Of a DNA stretch of 64,000 nucleotides, positions 36,001-45,749 are shown one piece after another. The stretch is taken from the NCBI GenBank assembly GCA_921293015.1, contig OV121088.1, forward strand, positions 25,829,645 to 25,893,644, given 5' to 3'. Made by a program: the position numbers and the translations under genes. The notes beneath the pieces were generated by a model. It searched no databases, was not told the DNA's origin, and worked only from the letters and a program-made list of their open reading frames with translations. Each line of letters starts with the position of its first letter. Positions within the stretch are counted from its first letter, which is position 1. Origin of the DNA: Phorcus lineatus (taxonomy: Eukaryota > Mollusca > Gastropoda > Trochida > Trochidae).

Positions 36001-38231
36001 GTGGATGCCCGTGCATGATTTCCACGGACTGACATTCATACAGAGATGACGTACTTGAGAATCTCGAATGACGTTACTTGAAGTAAGCCTCGGACATTAC
36101 CGACAATTTCCAAATGCTTTTAAGGGAGCTCACTCTTTTCAGTCCTCGTTAGTATTTCTCGACCAGCGTCGGCGTTCGGAATAATTCCTGCAATATTTTA
36201 ATATTTTAAGTCGGTATTAAGGCATTGATGTTTTGAATAAAGTTATGAGGTGAGTGCAATTTTAATTGTAATGAATTTAATTTTATATTTCTTCCGTCTC
36301 TGTTTCAAACCATCACCAGCCTAACGCCGTGTTATCGAATGGCTGCCTTCATGGACTGTCGGGGTTTCGCCTTGTTTGACCGCGTTACGAATTATCGAAG
36401 TTGCATACGTTTATTCTATTGGAATTTTATATAATTGCGCAATGTTAATCACAATAATGTTATCTTTTCTAAAAATGTCCGGCAGACAAGTATTTAGAGA
36501 ATATTAATAAAAAATTGTTGCTAGGCAACTAGTGAATTCTTGCGCGTTAGACGAAGTAAACAGAAGACTGTATAACCAGATTATACACCCTCTGATTTTT
36601 CACAGCAGCCAATCAACCAATTGCACAGTTATGGTAGAATGAGATGTAAGTGATTGTCGGGAGGTAGTCCTGTGTAGTCATAGCAACAAGTTCCATTCAT
36701 CTGTGGATATTGATATGTAAGTGATTGTCGGAAGGTAGTCCCGTGTAGTCATAGCAACAATTTTATTAAGCTCAATCAACCATCATGCAGATATTGAGAT
36801 TTATTACTCTCCCGTTGAAGATACCGCCGTTTAATAAATCTACAAAGTTATTACACATTGTGTAATAACATCGCGTGTTGATTGACGTCACATGACGTCA
36901 CAATCGTTAAACATGACGTCACAATGTTAGCGAGGCAACGACAATGGCTATCCTGGCGATCTGTATGATTTTTCTTTGATATAATTCAGCGAGTAATAAA
37001 TAAAATACTAAACTCAGTCCCGTATAATTACATTTTTATGAAACTCGTGAATGGTATCGGTATCTAACTCGCTTTCGCTCGTTAAATACCAAACCATACA
37101 CTCGTTTCATAAATATGTTATTAAACGGGACGTCGTTTAGTATTCTCTATGTAAGTGATTGTCGGGATGTAGTCCCTTGTAGTCATAGCAACAAGCTCAA
37201 TCAACCATCACGCAGATATTGAGATGTAAGTGATTGTCGGTGGGTAGTCCCTTGTAGTCATAGCAACATGTTCCATCCATCTGTGGATATTGAGATGTAA
37301 GTGATTGTCGGTAGGAAGTCCCGTGTAGTCATAGCAACAAGTTCTATCCATCTGTGGATATTGAGATGTAAGTGATTGTCGGTAGGTAGTCCCGTGTAGT
37401 CATAGCAACAAGTTCCATCCATCTGCAGATATCCCGTTATGCTTTACATGTATTTGTAAACTTTCGGTGTAATAAAGTTGATTGATTGATTGATTGATAT
37501 TGTTTTGTAAGTGATTGTTGGTGGGTAGTCCCTTGTAGTCATAGCAACAAGCTCAATCAACCATCATGCAGATATTGAGATGTAAGTGATTGTCAGTAGG
37601 TAGTCTCGTGTAGTCGTAGCAACAAGTTCCATCCATCTGTGGATATTGTTATGTAAGTGATTGTCGGTGGGTAGTCCCTTGTAGTCATAGCAACAAGTGC
37701 CATCCATCTGCAGATATTTTTATGTAAGTGATTGCCATAAGGTAGTCCCGTGTAGTCATAGCAACAAGTTCCATCCATCTTTAATAATTAATTTCTCACG
37801 TAACCTCTATGACAATTAGATCGCTTCCTTGGCTATTTAAGGAGTGGATGAGTCTTTGTTAGCAATGTAATTAGCAACGTTGTCTTAAACTGAGCATTCC
37901 GTCTTTGCCTGATGACAACTGAGAAGAATGAAAGAGCTGACAAATAAGACCTGATCGTAAAAGAGGTTCGTTTGAAGGAATGACCTCTGTAGATAAGAGA
38001 CTCATCTGAAAGTGTATGACTGTCAGTGTTTAACTATTTTCAGTCGACCTCTGGGAGAAGACGTTCGCAAGCAAAGCTGCTGACTCGACAGCATCGTTGA
38101 TAAAACTGAAGGCTCTTCAAACTAGTTCTGAGACAATTCTGCGAATCACCTCCGACTCTTCGGTTCGAAACCAGAAGGCAATAAAGGACTTGCGAGATAT
38201 ACTTGATACACCAGAGTATACAGCCTGCTGA
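27075..38231 (+). CDS. Macro-domain gene 1: KH-like + macro + degenerate macro-like protein (PARP14-like, no ART domain)
   Basis: Exons by eye: (start in 27054-)27201, 27370-28188, 28436-28488, 30572-30835, 31454-31678, 33173-33245, 33394-33528, 34539-34715, 35145-35339, 38044-38231. From the ATG at 27075 this is 2256 nt, 751 aa; an in-frame ATG at 26955 would add 40 residues. N-terminal KH-like repeats as in PARP14 (VNKEHFAFIQEYRLETLS...TIGKDSITVRGDMSS) are followed by a macro domain (ADVIVNTTNSQLNLGLGGGV, IALPALGTGALEYP), a short linker, a second domain resembling only the C-terminal half of a macro fold, and a last helical part ending DILDTPEYTAC. Macro domains bind or hydrolyse ADP-ribose. 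No ADP-ribosyltransferase domain follows. Exon sizes and phases from 28436 on match gene 2. An exon matching 54409-54477 of gene 2 was not found here; skipping it keeps the frame. Confidence 0.75.
27202..27369 (+). other. Intron with (ATC/CAT)n microsatellite
   Basis: Donor G|GTAAAT and acceptor CTTCAG|GG. The intron happens to be open in the coding frame and would encode an Ile-rich hydrophobic stretch from CAT/ATC repeats (about 27225-27345). Splicing it out joins DNN-T-GSTSDDAPLG in frame. Confidence 0.6.
27370..28188 (+). other. KH-like region of macro-domain gene 1
   Basis: One large exon. Two segments look KH-like by pattern: SAAQIRFLNDKPEAVEILTQ with the following LKSEGFECSFDLQ and KTLFAKSSG; and VNKEHFAFIQEYRLETLSKS with TGAQLTIGKDSITVRG and VAAAVNMVREMIDG. 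The latter resembles the repeated KH units between macro domains of PARP14. Binding partner unknown; family likeness was judged by eye. Confidence 0.55.
28930..29690. repeat. Tandem repeat, about four units of 165-190 bp
   Basis: Units share TTAAACTATACATGCTAGCT, CTTCACCAAACT, ATACACTTATCAACCATGAT, GGTTAGACCAACAAA and GCGGTTTCCATG words. They lie in the intron 28489-30571 of macro-domain gene 1. Short open frames here are by-products of the repeat. Confidence 0.75.
29725..30540. repeat. CRE-rich repeat, 2-3 tandem copies (unit about 323-334 bp)
   Basis: One partial unit (to 29883) and two full ones (29884-30206, 30207-30540), each with TTATTAC(T/C)CTCCCGTTGAAG, ACCGCCGTTT, CGAGTAATAA, ACTCGCTTTCGCTC and TTTAGTATTCTC. 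Each unit carries one to three TGACGTCA or close relatives (cAMP response element core). A further copy is inserted in the minisatellite at 36801-37148. Confidence 0.8.
30572..31678 (+). other. Macro domain of gene 1 (exons 30572-30835 and 31454-31678)
   Basis: Strand one comes from the previous exon (RKRSKVTVVMNALENQE). ADVIVNTTNSQL corresponds to the xDxIVNAAN motif, GLGGGVSSCILRAAGP to the GGGV loop that contacts ADP-ribose, and IALPALGTGALEYP to the GTG phosphate-binding loop. The acceptor of the first exon is preceded by TTCTAATAC, a good branch-point match, right at the edge of a CRE-rich repeat. Confidence 0.75.
31679..33172 (+). other. Intron of macro-domain gene 1, no feature seen
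   Basis: About 1.5 kb between donor GTATGTTAAG and acceptor TTCTTTTGACAG. No coding, RNA or clear repeat signal recognised. Confidence 0.5.
33529..34538 (+). other. Intron of macro-domain gene 1 where a paralogous exon is missing
   Basis: In gene 2 a 69-bp phase-1 exon (54409-54477) lies at the equivalent place. I searched this 1-kb intron by eye for a similar segment with splice sites and did not find one. An AAAATGGCGG word at 34387-34396 resembles a YY1 site. Confidence 0.4.
34539..35339 (+). other. Degenerate second macro-like domain of gene 1 (exons 34539-34715, 35145-35339)
   Basis: VSTLQAIVQGMKAVQGL, TLTIPLADEG, TAKMIIEAIKQAG and VHVVTVAVESVPIFMTFVSE follow the helix-strand-loop-helix-strand order of the C-terminal half of a macro fold, with the GTG loop replaced. 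The equivalent in gene 2 is 55307-56224. The N-terminal half with the Asn-rich binding motif is not recognisable, so ADP-ribose binding by this part is doubtful. Confidence 0.45.
35768..36640. mobile_element. Fold-back insertion inside the minisatellite
   Basis: It begins with a strong hairpin: 35771-35829 (GATAAACATACTGTG...TAGCTCTAAAT) pairs with 35871-35930 (ATTTAGAGCTATTA...CACAGTATGTTTATC). A second inverted pair, CATTCTACCATAAC (35934) and GTTATGGTAGAATG (about 36628), spans the rest. The array resumes right after it. Nested fold-back elements are likely; no ORF. Confidence 0.65.
36801..37148. mobile_element. CRE-rich repeat inserted in the minisatellite
   Basis: 348 bp, colinear with the units at 29884-30540, starting TTATTACTCTCCCGTTG and ending TTTAGTATTCTC. 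It interrupts a minisatellite unit between GAGAT and ATGTAAG. It carries three TGACGTCA cores within 50 bases (about 36883-36922). The clean single-unit insertion shows the repeat is mobile and that its ends match the tandem unit junctions. Confidence 0.75.
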
Positions 38232-38289
38232 ATGTCGATGGATGTGATACTAAAGCCATTACACATAGGCTCCGTCTCTCACTCTCTAG

Positions 38290-38292
38290 ATG

Positions 38293-38340
<48 letters not shown>
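38290..38340. repeat. (AG)n microsatellite in the probable 3' UTR of gene 1
   Basis: About 20 AG/GA dinucleotides some 65 nt after the stop codon. The first AATAAA seen downstream is at 38982-38987. Confidence 0.85.
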
Positions 38341-38349
38341 CAGGCGCAG

Positions 38350-41268
38350 GGGGATGGAGGGAAGAGACACAATAGAATTATGGTCTACAGCTAAACTTGA
38401 AAGCCAAATAAGAAATATCATTTCATACTCTACTACTCAAACAAAGACACGTATAGTTGAAAAAGCTGTATACATTTTGTAAAAGTAATTAAGATAACCG
38501 ATTACCCGAAACCAGATGAGTGTAGTTATCAAACGTCTCCCTTACCAAGGCAAGTCGAGTTTTTTTGCATGCTTCTTAAACCGATGACAAAAAAATTAAG
38601 AACACATTAAGTACCCTTGCAATCGTTTGTTGGACTCAACAACCTCTGAAAGCCTAATGGCAATGTTCGGTTGAACTTCAGCTGGTAGAGATAACTGGTT
38701 AATATGATGACTTACGATATCAAGCATGAACCTTGGCACTTTTATTCCTCAGTAGAGCTTAATCCGACTGAAGTTAACGATTAGTTACTCTAGTAGAGTA
38801 AGGAAGATGTACGTAACCCAAATTGTACTTTTTTACATTTTAATTCTAGTTACCATCTGCCAATGTTGGTCAATAAACTCTTTCCTTGTTCGTTAACTAA
38901 CCATTTCTACTGTAGGAAGCAATTTCTAAGACAACAAAAGTCTACCTCCAGTGATGATGATGCCAAAACATTTTGAAAGAGAATAAAAACATACTGATAC
39001 CCTTTTGGACAGTTTGGGGCGGTTACCTAAACTTCCCCACACAAGCAAGGTTTTAATGTTTTTTAAATGATGGTTTTGGTTTTGATATAAATTATTTTTG
39101 ATAATTATAAAAGCTACGATTATACATTCGTGACACAGGTCGGGCCGGCGCTGGTCTGGTCGAGGCAGTTTTGGGGATGTATGGGTCTTATTAAATGGTT
39201 AAAAACAAGATCTTGTTAACATTGATATTGCGTACGGAATAATTAAAATTTTTTGGACAGTTTTTTTAAGGGTTAAATTTTTTTTCGAAATAATTTCAAA
39301 GTATTAATAGTGAAGTCAAGTTGTTTTATATTATCACGTGTAAAAAGTACAAAAGTCTTTGGTCTAACGTGATGTTTCTATTTCACTCCCTCTACGCCGA
39401 ATAAACTTGCATTTTAATGTATGAAATGACGCTTTTCGAATACTTATCATAGGTACTTTGTACTTGCTGAAATATCAGTACAGTCACGACCAGACCTTTT
39501 CGTATTCATTTTTATTTAGTCAGACAGACTATCAAATAGTAAGAAATATATATGATTTGGGTATTTTCACAATAATCACGCATTTAGTCTTCATATAAAG
39601 GATAGAATTGTATGACTTTATTTATCTATATATCCCTCATTGAAAGATTTAAACTTCGATGTTCACACTGGTGCCGACTGAAAAGCAACAGCAAAACATG
39701 TGATAAGGTAATCAAATTACTGCCTGATTAAACACGTGATCATTTAGCATACAGAAAAGCTTTATCTGTCATCATAAAAAGAATTTGCATGTTATGAACA
39801 CAATATTCTCTGTAATTATCGTAAGGGTTCTCTCGGGGAAACTGTACAGAGGGACATGGGTAGGTCCAGGTGCAACTTCCGGTTTACATAAACACTGTAC
39901 AGTCGAGGATCACCCGTGTTATAAAAGAACATTACACAAACTTCCACCGGTTTCAACTCATTTTATTAGTGTCATTGCAATATTATTATCACATACATGT
40001 TTTACTCTGTATTTTTTTCATATAAAATAGTTCAAAATGTTTTAATATTTGCAAGGAGGAATGTACAACACAGAAGATAATCAAGGATGACAATATATTA
40101 TTTTTTTTGAAATAATGTACTATAAACATGGTTGAATTGTCATTCAATGCCACAAAAATAAGGACAATTACAGTTATTTCTTAAAGCATATGGGATATTC
40201 ATTGAAATGCCGGAGATCGCAAAATAATTTTGGCGGTTGCCGGAGAATTATTATGAAAATGAACCATTTTGGCTCTAAAACCATATTTTCATATACATGT
40301 ATATGAAATTTTCATGAATCTTAGACCTGCAATAATAAACATTTTTATTTGATAAAAATTTGTTGTTTTCATTATATTGTTTAAAATACCCATTGTTAAT
40401 ATTCAAAAAAACCTTTTTGTCATCTTTATTTGATATCACAGTGAAAGAATTTTGCACCCATGAAACATCAGGCAAACTGACACTTATAAAGCAAAAAAGG
40501 TCAAGGCAGGCATAGATCTGCTAATGCAGACTCTCAAATCTTAGCACACATGGGAGTAAATGAATCATCAACTTGCCATTTTCTCTCAAGAATGATTTCT
40601 TTCACATAAATTTCGGAAGAAATGTGTAATTTATTAAACTTTGTAAAAGTAAGTTTGAAGTGTGTACCCAATTCTATAATTTTATCTGTAGAGAGATGCA
40701 CCAATTTCTGACTTGTAAGAATGTTCACTGAATCACAACACTTGAACTTAGTTCTATCATTATTATGTCTTTTTCATCACAAAAATAAAAAGGGTATTTA
40801 ACTATACATATCACTGACATCGGTGGCTCAATACGTGAAGAACATGCTTCATGGAATAGGGAGGGGAGCAATATCTTGCTTATATTTCTTTATCTATTAT
40901 ATTTCCTTGATTACTCTTCTTTCTTTTACTTCCACAAATATGTACAATACAAGGACATGTATTTGGAACGATGCCATAATTATTTTATGAAATACTGGCA
41001 TACTCTCACAATTTTTCAGTAGTCAGCTTCTGGCAACAGTGGTTGATGTTAAACTGCAATTTACACAGGGTATTCATTATATGTATACTGCACTGTTCCT
41101 TTCAATAAAAACCATACCAGTATGATTGTCGATGACAATAACGTTGTTACGGTGTAAATTGGCTATTTTAAAGGTTTACGAGGACTTATGCATTCACTTA
41201 AACTTTCTATCGATGCAATGATATATTAAACTCTCTGTACAATTTACCTGCAATCAACAATGAAATCG
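38350..41268. other. Intergenic spacer, no gene seen
   Basis: A candidate polyadenylation signal for gene 1 at 38982. Otherwise AT-rich, with short open frames lacking family likeness. Confidence 0.4.
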
Positions 41269-41745
41269 TTAAAGAGCCACTCCGTGATTTTCATAACATA
41301 TTATTTACCGTTGATACGAACCTAAATGACATATGTGGTGATATAAAATCAAAACAACTTAACTTTTCGTCTCCAAAAGACACATATATGACAAATACTG
41401 GTTTTCCATGAAAATATAAAAACAACCTTATAAGTGCACGGAGGTGTAAATATCACGTCCAATATACATGGATACTAGTTATATAACCTATCAAACGCTA
41501 TCAACTCCTAACTGCCCTTCTGGTTGTTTTAGATAAGTCTCCAACATTACGTTTGACTGTTTGACGCGCGCCACTGTCCGTTTTTCGATCATAATTGCGA
41601 CGTTCTACCTTCATATTGTTACTGTAAATAAACAATAAGATTTAAAATGTGTCTTTTTGGTAACAGTCGATACTTCGCGATCAAATGACCCCATTGATTA
41701 AGTTTGGCATATGTGACTCCAATAACTCACGGAGTGGCTCTTTAA
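41269..41745. mobile_element. TTAA-flanked MITE, copy 2
   Basis: 477 bp, TTAA at both edges, ends AGAGCCACTCCGTGA and TCACGGAGTGGCTCT. It is a reverse-orientation copy of 6534-7009 with the same length and readily aligned interior (for example CTTCATATTGT against ACAATATGAAG). Confidence 0.8.
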
Positions 41746-44700
41746 GACAGCCGCTGTCGGCTTGGACATATACAAATCTATGGTTAGCTGTGCACAAAAC
41801 GGATAAATTATTGACACTTGGAAACGGCTGAACTAGTCTTGTGTGCAGCAATTATATTAACCTAAACTGTGAACTGAGAACCAATCATGAAATATGTTTT
41901 GTAATTTTGTAAATTAACCGATTTAATAACACAGTATTAGCATTGTTATTAGGTTGACCATAGCGGCTGCCATTTCCGCTTTTCTGGTTATGAGCAAACT
42001 TTTAATATTTCCGATATCGTAGTTCATGCGGATTTAATGTAACGTAACATCAAATGCTCCCGGCCTTTAAAAATCCACTTTACTACCTGAATACGTAAAT
42101 ATTTGTTAAATAACTTACAAGGTAGACTACTTGAGTGAGGATAGTGAGTAATATCGAGAGATATGCGGTCTCTGTGCATTCGTTGTGTTTACGAAAGATT
42201 GGCGTACACTAGTGGTTTTAAGCATCCCTTGAAGAGTCTGTCCTTTCGGCAATCGGTCAGCCATGTCGTTTTTGGTAAATGGTATGAAAGAGGGCGCTGT
42301 TCTTTTACTAATTTTACATTATTAAAAAAATTATATATATTAATTATTATAATTCAATTATATAAATGATCTATGATAAGACGAATCAATGATGCCGTAG
42401 TAAGGCTTTTCACACTCGTAAAACCGATGAATGGCTTTATTTTAATTTGTATTATTTGTTTTTTACGACTATGTATGATAATCATGTACCAATAACAAAT
42501 ATGGATAAACTGGAATACGACTACGAGGATCGGGTTGATCGGTTTTTAAGAAAACAGTATTCTTTTATTGGGACTAAAGTAATCATATTTAGATTTACAT
42601 GTCATGGGTCTGGTGACAGCTTCTGCTAATGATATATGAAATATATGTCATAGCGTAGAAGATAAAGCCAAAGAAAATACCTTAGGCCTAGACCTTACCA
42701 GGAATAAGGGTATATATATTTTCTTACCCTCTCCATAAATGATACTAATGTCATTACATTAACATACATTAAACATTTAGCAACTTTTGCCAATGATATA
42801 ATGATCATTGACATCTTACCGTTCATTCATATGGTTATATTAAATGACATTAAACCTATTCAGAAATTGTAACACTTAGGCCTTAGCATTTGACGGTTGG
42901 ACACAATTCTTGGCGACAGCTTTGCGCTATTTGATTATATAATCAGTATGAAACATCCGGGCTTTTATATATCCAACAAGCTGTCAGTTGCGAAATCTAT
43001 AGATCATGCACTAAAGGCTTTGTAAAACATTCCAAAGACATCTTTCAAAAGGGTTTTGAAAAAAGGTCCAATTGCTATGAAAAGGCACACCGACGGTTCA
43101 TTGTACTGCAACTGCGATGAAATTGTAGAGTCGTTGAATGGGTCATAACATTTCTAAGGGGCACTCTGTCCTATGTCTGGGTAGAAGAACAAAGTAGCAA
43201 AGTAGCAGCTTCAACAGTCTTGAGAAACACGGATATATGGTGACAACACTGATATACGACGTGCATTTCCATTTTTGAGAAAGTACTTTTCTGTGTTGAG
43301 ATTATATACGGTTTCATAATAATAACGGATAAGGGTCGTTAAGTAAGGTAGGTTAACCGATATATTTTGATTTGAGCATTGCGAAGCTGTAAACTTGAAA
43401 CTGAATTCAGTTGTCAAACCACAGGGACGTGTATCTTTTGGAAATACCTATAGAAAGACGATTAGTTTGAAAGTTTGACATTTTCACGTCAAAACATTTA
43501 AATATTTCTGAAACGTTTACAAATTCTATTTTGACCAACAGTTATAAAATGTATTGCAAATGTCTCATCAAAAACCACACGACTGCAGAATATAAAATCA
43601 GGTAAAAAGAATGTCAAGGCTTCTGCTATGGCCGACAAGTCGACGGTTTCTGAAAAAATGACTGCTAGCTATGTAAGAAATAATACTTAAGCGTTGTTCT
43701 TTTTTTGCACCTGTAGTTTGGTGTCGCTGATTGAATCGAGCTTTACGTTAAATTTACTAACCGAGTTGGAGGTGTGCATGAATTGTAACACCGAGGCACG
43801 TGCGAATTGTGATCCCGAGACGCGAAGCATGTACCAAGGTCTTTCAATTCATGCACGCCGTCAACGAGGTTTGTAACTTATTTACAATTCAACCATTAAA
43901 ATCAATGTCAAACAGCGACATAAACATTTTAAATAAATGTATCAAGCACATGTTAAATAATAGAGGTACTTTTGTTGATATTATTGGTATAATATTAAAG
44001 TCATAGTCTAATTTCTGCAAGGCAAATTGTAATGCTCGCCGGACAAATAGTTAATCACTCAAAGAAATATTTCCCCTGACGTTCGCAACAATTTTCAGAA
44101 ATCTGCGTGCAATCTAGCCCTCAAAAATGAAGTTCAAAACACCCTACCCAATGTCTTTGGCGAGCGTTAGTCCTTACCACGTCATTTCGTTAAGGCCATG
44201 ACGTAGAACATATGAAATTGCCCAGCTAAATATCCAATGAAAATAGCCAATAGCTTACCTTTTTTCAAATACAGAAATAACCAAAAAATGGTTACTCAAT
44301 GAAGAATGCGTCTGTCATAAGTATCGGCGCTGCAATGACTAGATTTCCGGTATTTCGTACTCGTGATGGGATTGCACTTGATTCGGTAACTCATTGGTCT
44401 GAAACGGCACACGCCAATAAGCAGCGTCATCCAAAACTTTAAAACGGGCTCAAAAATGAAAATCTTTGCAGACGCGACAGGAAATATTGGTTTCAGTGAT
44501 CGTTTGCTCGTGAAGAATAATTAGCCCAGTTTGGTTGCCTCACAAAATTGATTCTATGACTTGATGAAGAAACGGTGCCTTAATGCGGTAGGTGACTGAA
44601 GCCTGAGGAAATCGCCCCGCACGTGCAGCATGCTGAAATATGCATGCTTCATAACAGAAAGTATAAGCATTGTAAACATCACCAGAGTAACTACAAAGTC

Positions 44701-45736
44701 ACACATTTAAAAATGTAAATTAGGAGATGTTTACCACCGTTGTCATTTAAGATTTACAAAATTAACCATTTATAACTCAATCCTATCCCTTAAAAAGATC
44801 TAAATCATTTGGTAATTTAATGTCTTCTATATGTCAGCTGGTTTCGCTAGTCTAGTGGTTAACTCGCTGAATAGGAAACAGTTACGTGTTCGATCCCCGC
44901 TTTCGACCAAAACATTTGATAATTCTCCTGTTCTTAAATACAAGTTATTTCACATGTGAGGAAGTTAGTTGAACGCCTGTATTCATTAAACTTACCATCT
45001 GAGCACGAGCAGAACACTGTGATCAACTTAATTACCCACCTTAAGAGAACAATAGAGTTGATTGCTAAATTGGCGTTATCAATATCGCTGGGATTAATAA
45101 AAGATGTTAAACGGTGAGTTTTCTTTGTTTTTCATGAATGGTATTTTGGCTTGAAAATCTGACGGTAGCGATTTTTGTGTGTCGTGCTACATAACGTTTG
45201 AAAAATGATCCGATTTTAACAATCCATAACTCGAATTGTAGGGACATGATTTAACTTTCGATTCGTTGTCAACAATTTGACCAAAACATTTTTTGGTGCG
45301 AAAACTTACTTTGTTTGGACATGGGTAGGTTAGGTCGTTACATTACTTTCCTTTCATACAGAGGAACCCCGTTTCACAAAAATCGTAAATCTACGTGTAC
45401 GTCTTAAAGCAAGGGTTAACTTGGACAGTTCGCTTTGTGTAGGAAGATGGTCTTTGCAAAGACGCGTATTTGATTAAAAACCGGACAATTTACCGTTGTA
45501 TGTAGCAATATCAATTTTACCATCAAATAAAAACATTCACTTCCTTTTCAAAACTGCTTTGAATTGTATGTGAATTCTTTTCAAAACTGTCAAAAGTGTT
45601 TTCAAAAACCATGCTAAAGACAATGATCGGGATGTACCTACTTTATCAAAAGCAAATTGGTGTTTTTTTGTACGCCACTTGTTTATGTCAAGGTTGCGTT
45701 TTTCCTGCCCCCCTGTTTAATCAATAACCATTATTC
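41746..45736. other. Intergenic spacer upstream of macro-domain gene 2
   Basis: Holds a diverged single-arm relative of the 24417 palindrome (43424-43462) and a tRNA-like segment (44840-44909). A possible exon at 43714-43869 with splice-like ends is noted among the rejected items. The promoter of gene 2 was not identified. Confidence 0.4.
44840..44909 (+). repeat. tRNA-like pseudogene or SINE head
   Basis: TAGTCTAGTGGTTAACTCG resembles a tRNA D-arm with A box (Glu/Gln/Asp style) and TGTTCGATCCC a B box, with 30-odd bases between. The acceptor and T stems pair poorly, so a functional tRNA is unlikely. It may be the head of a tRNA-derived SINE. Confidence 0.4.
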
Positions 45737-45749
45737 ATAGGGAGAGACT

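Larger units (their letters stand above)
35299..37790. repeat. Minisatellite of about 16 units (about 73 bp) seeded by a coding exon end and its splice donor
   Basis: Unit consensus: CAACAAGCTCAATCAACC, ATCATGCAGATATTGAGATG, TAAGTGATTGTCGGTAGGTA, GTCCCTTGTAGTCATAG. The first unit is the end of the coding exon 35145-35339 (CAACAAGCTCCACCCACCGG, CCGATATTGACATG) plus its intron start GTAGGTAGTC. Units run 35370-35767, 36641-36800 and 37149-37790, broken by inserts at 35768-36640 and 36801-37148 and a small (GATT)n-bearing segment near 37434-37500. Confidence 0.85.

Noticed and set aside
37593..37778. Minus-strand frame with repeated LVAMTTRDY-like words
   Set aside because: Pure translation of the minisatellite.
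38290..38340. CRISPR-like or coding repeat
   Set aside because: Simple (AG)n microsatellite; no CRISPR array exists in this eukaryotic sequence.
43714..43869. Possible exon with acceptor CACCTGTAG and donor GTTTGT upstream of gene 2
   Set aside because: No family likeness; it contains an inverted pair GTGCATGAATTG/CAATTCATGCAC and looks like repeat DNA. Could still be 5' UTR.
44840..44909. Functional tRNA gene
   Set aside because: A- and B-box words are present but the acceptor and T stems do not pair well; treated as a pseudogene or SINE head.
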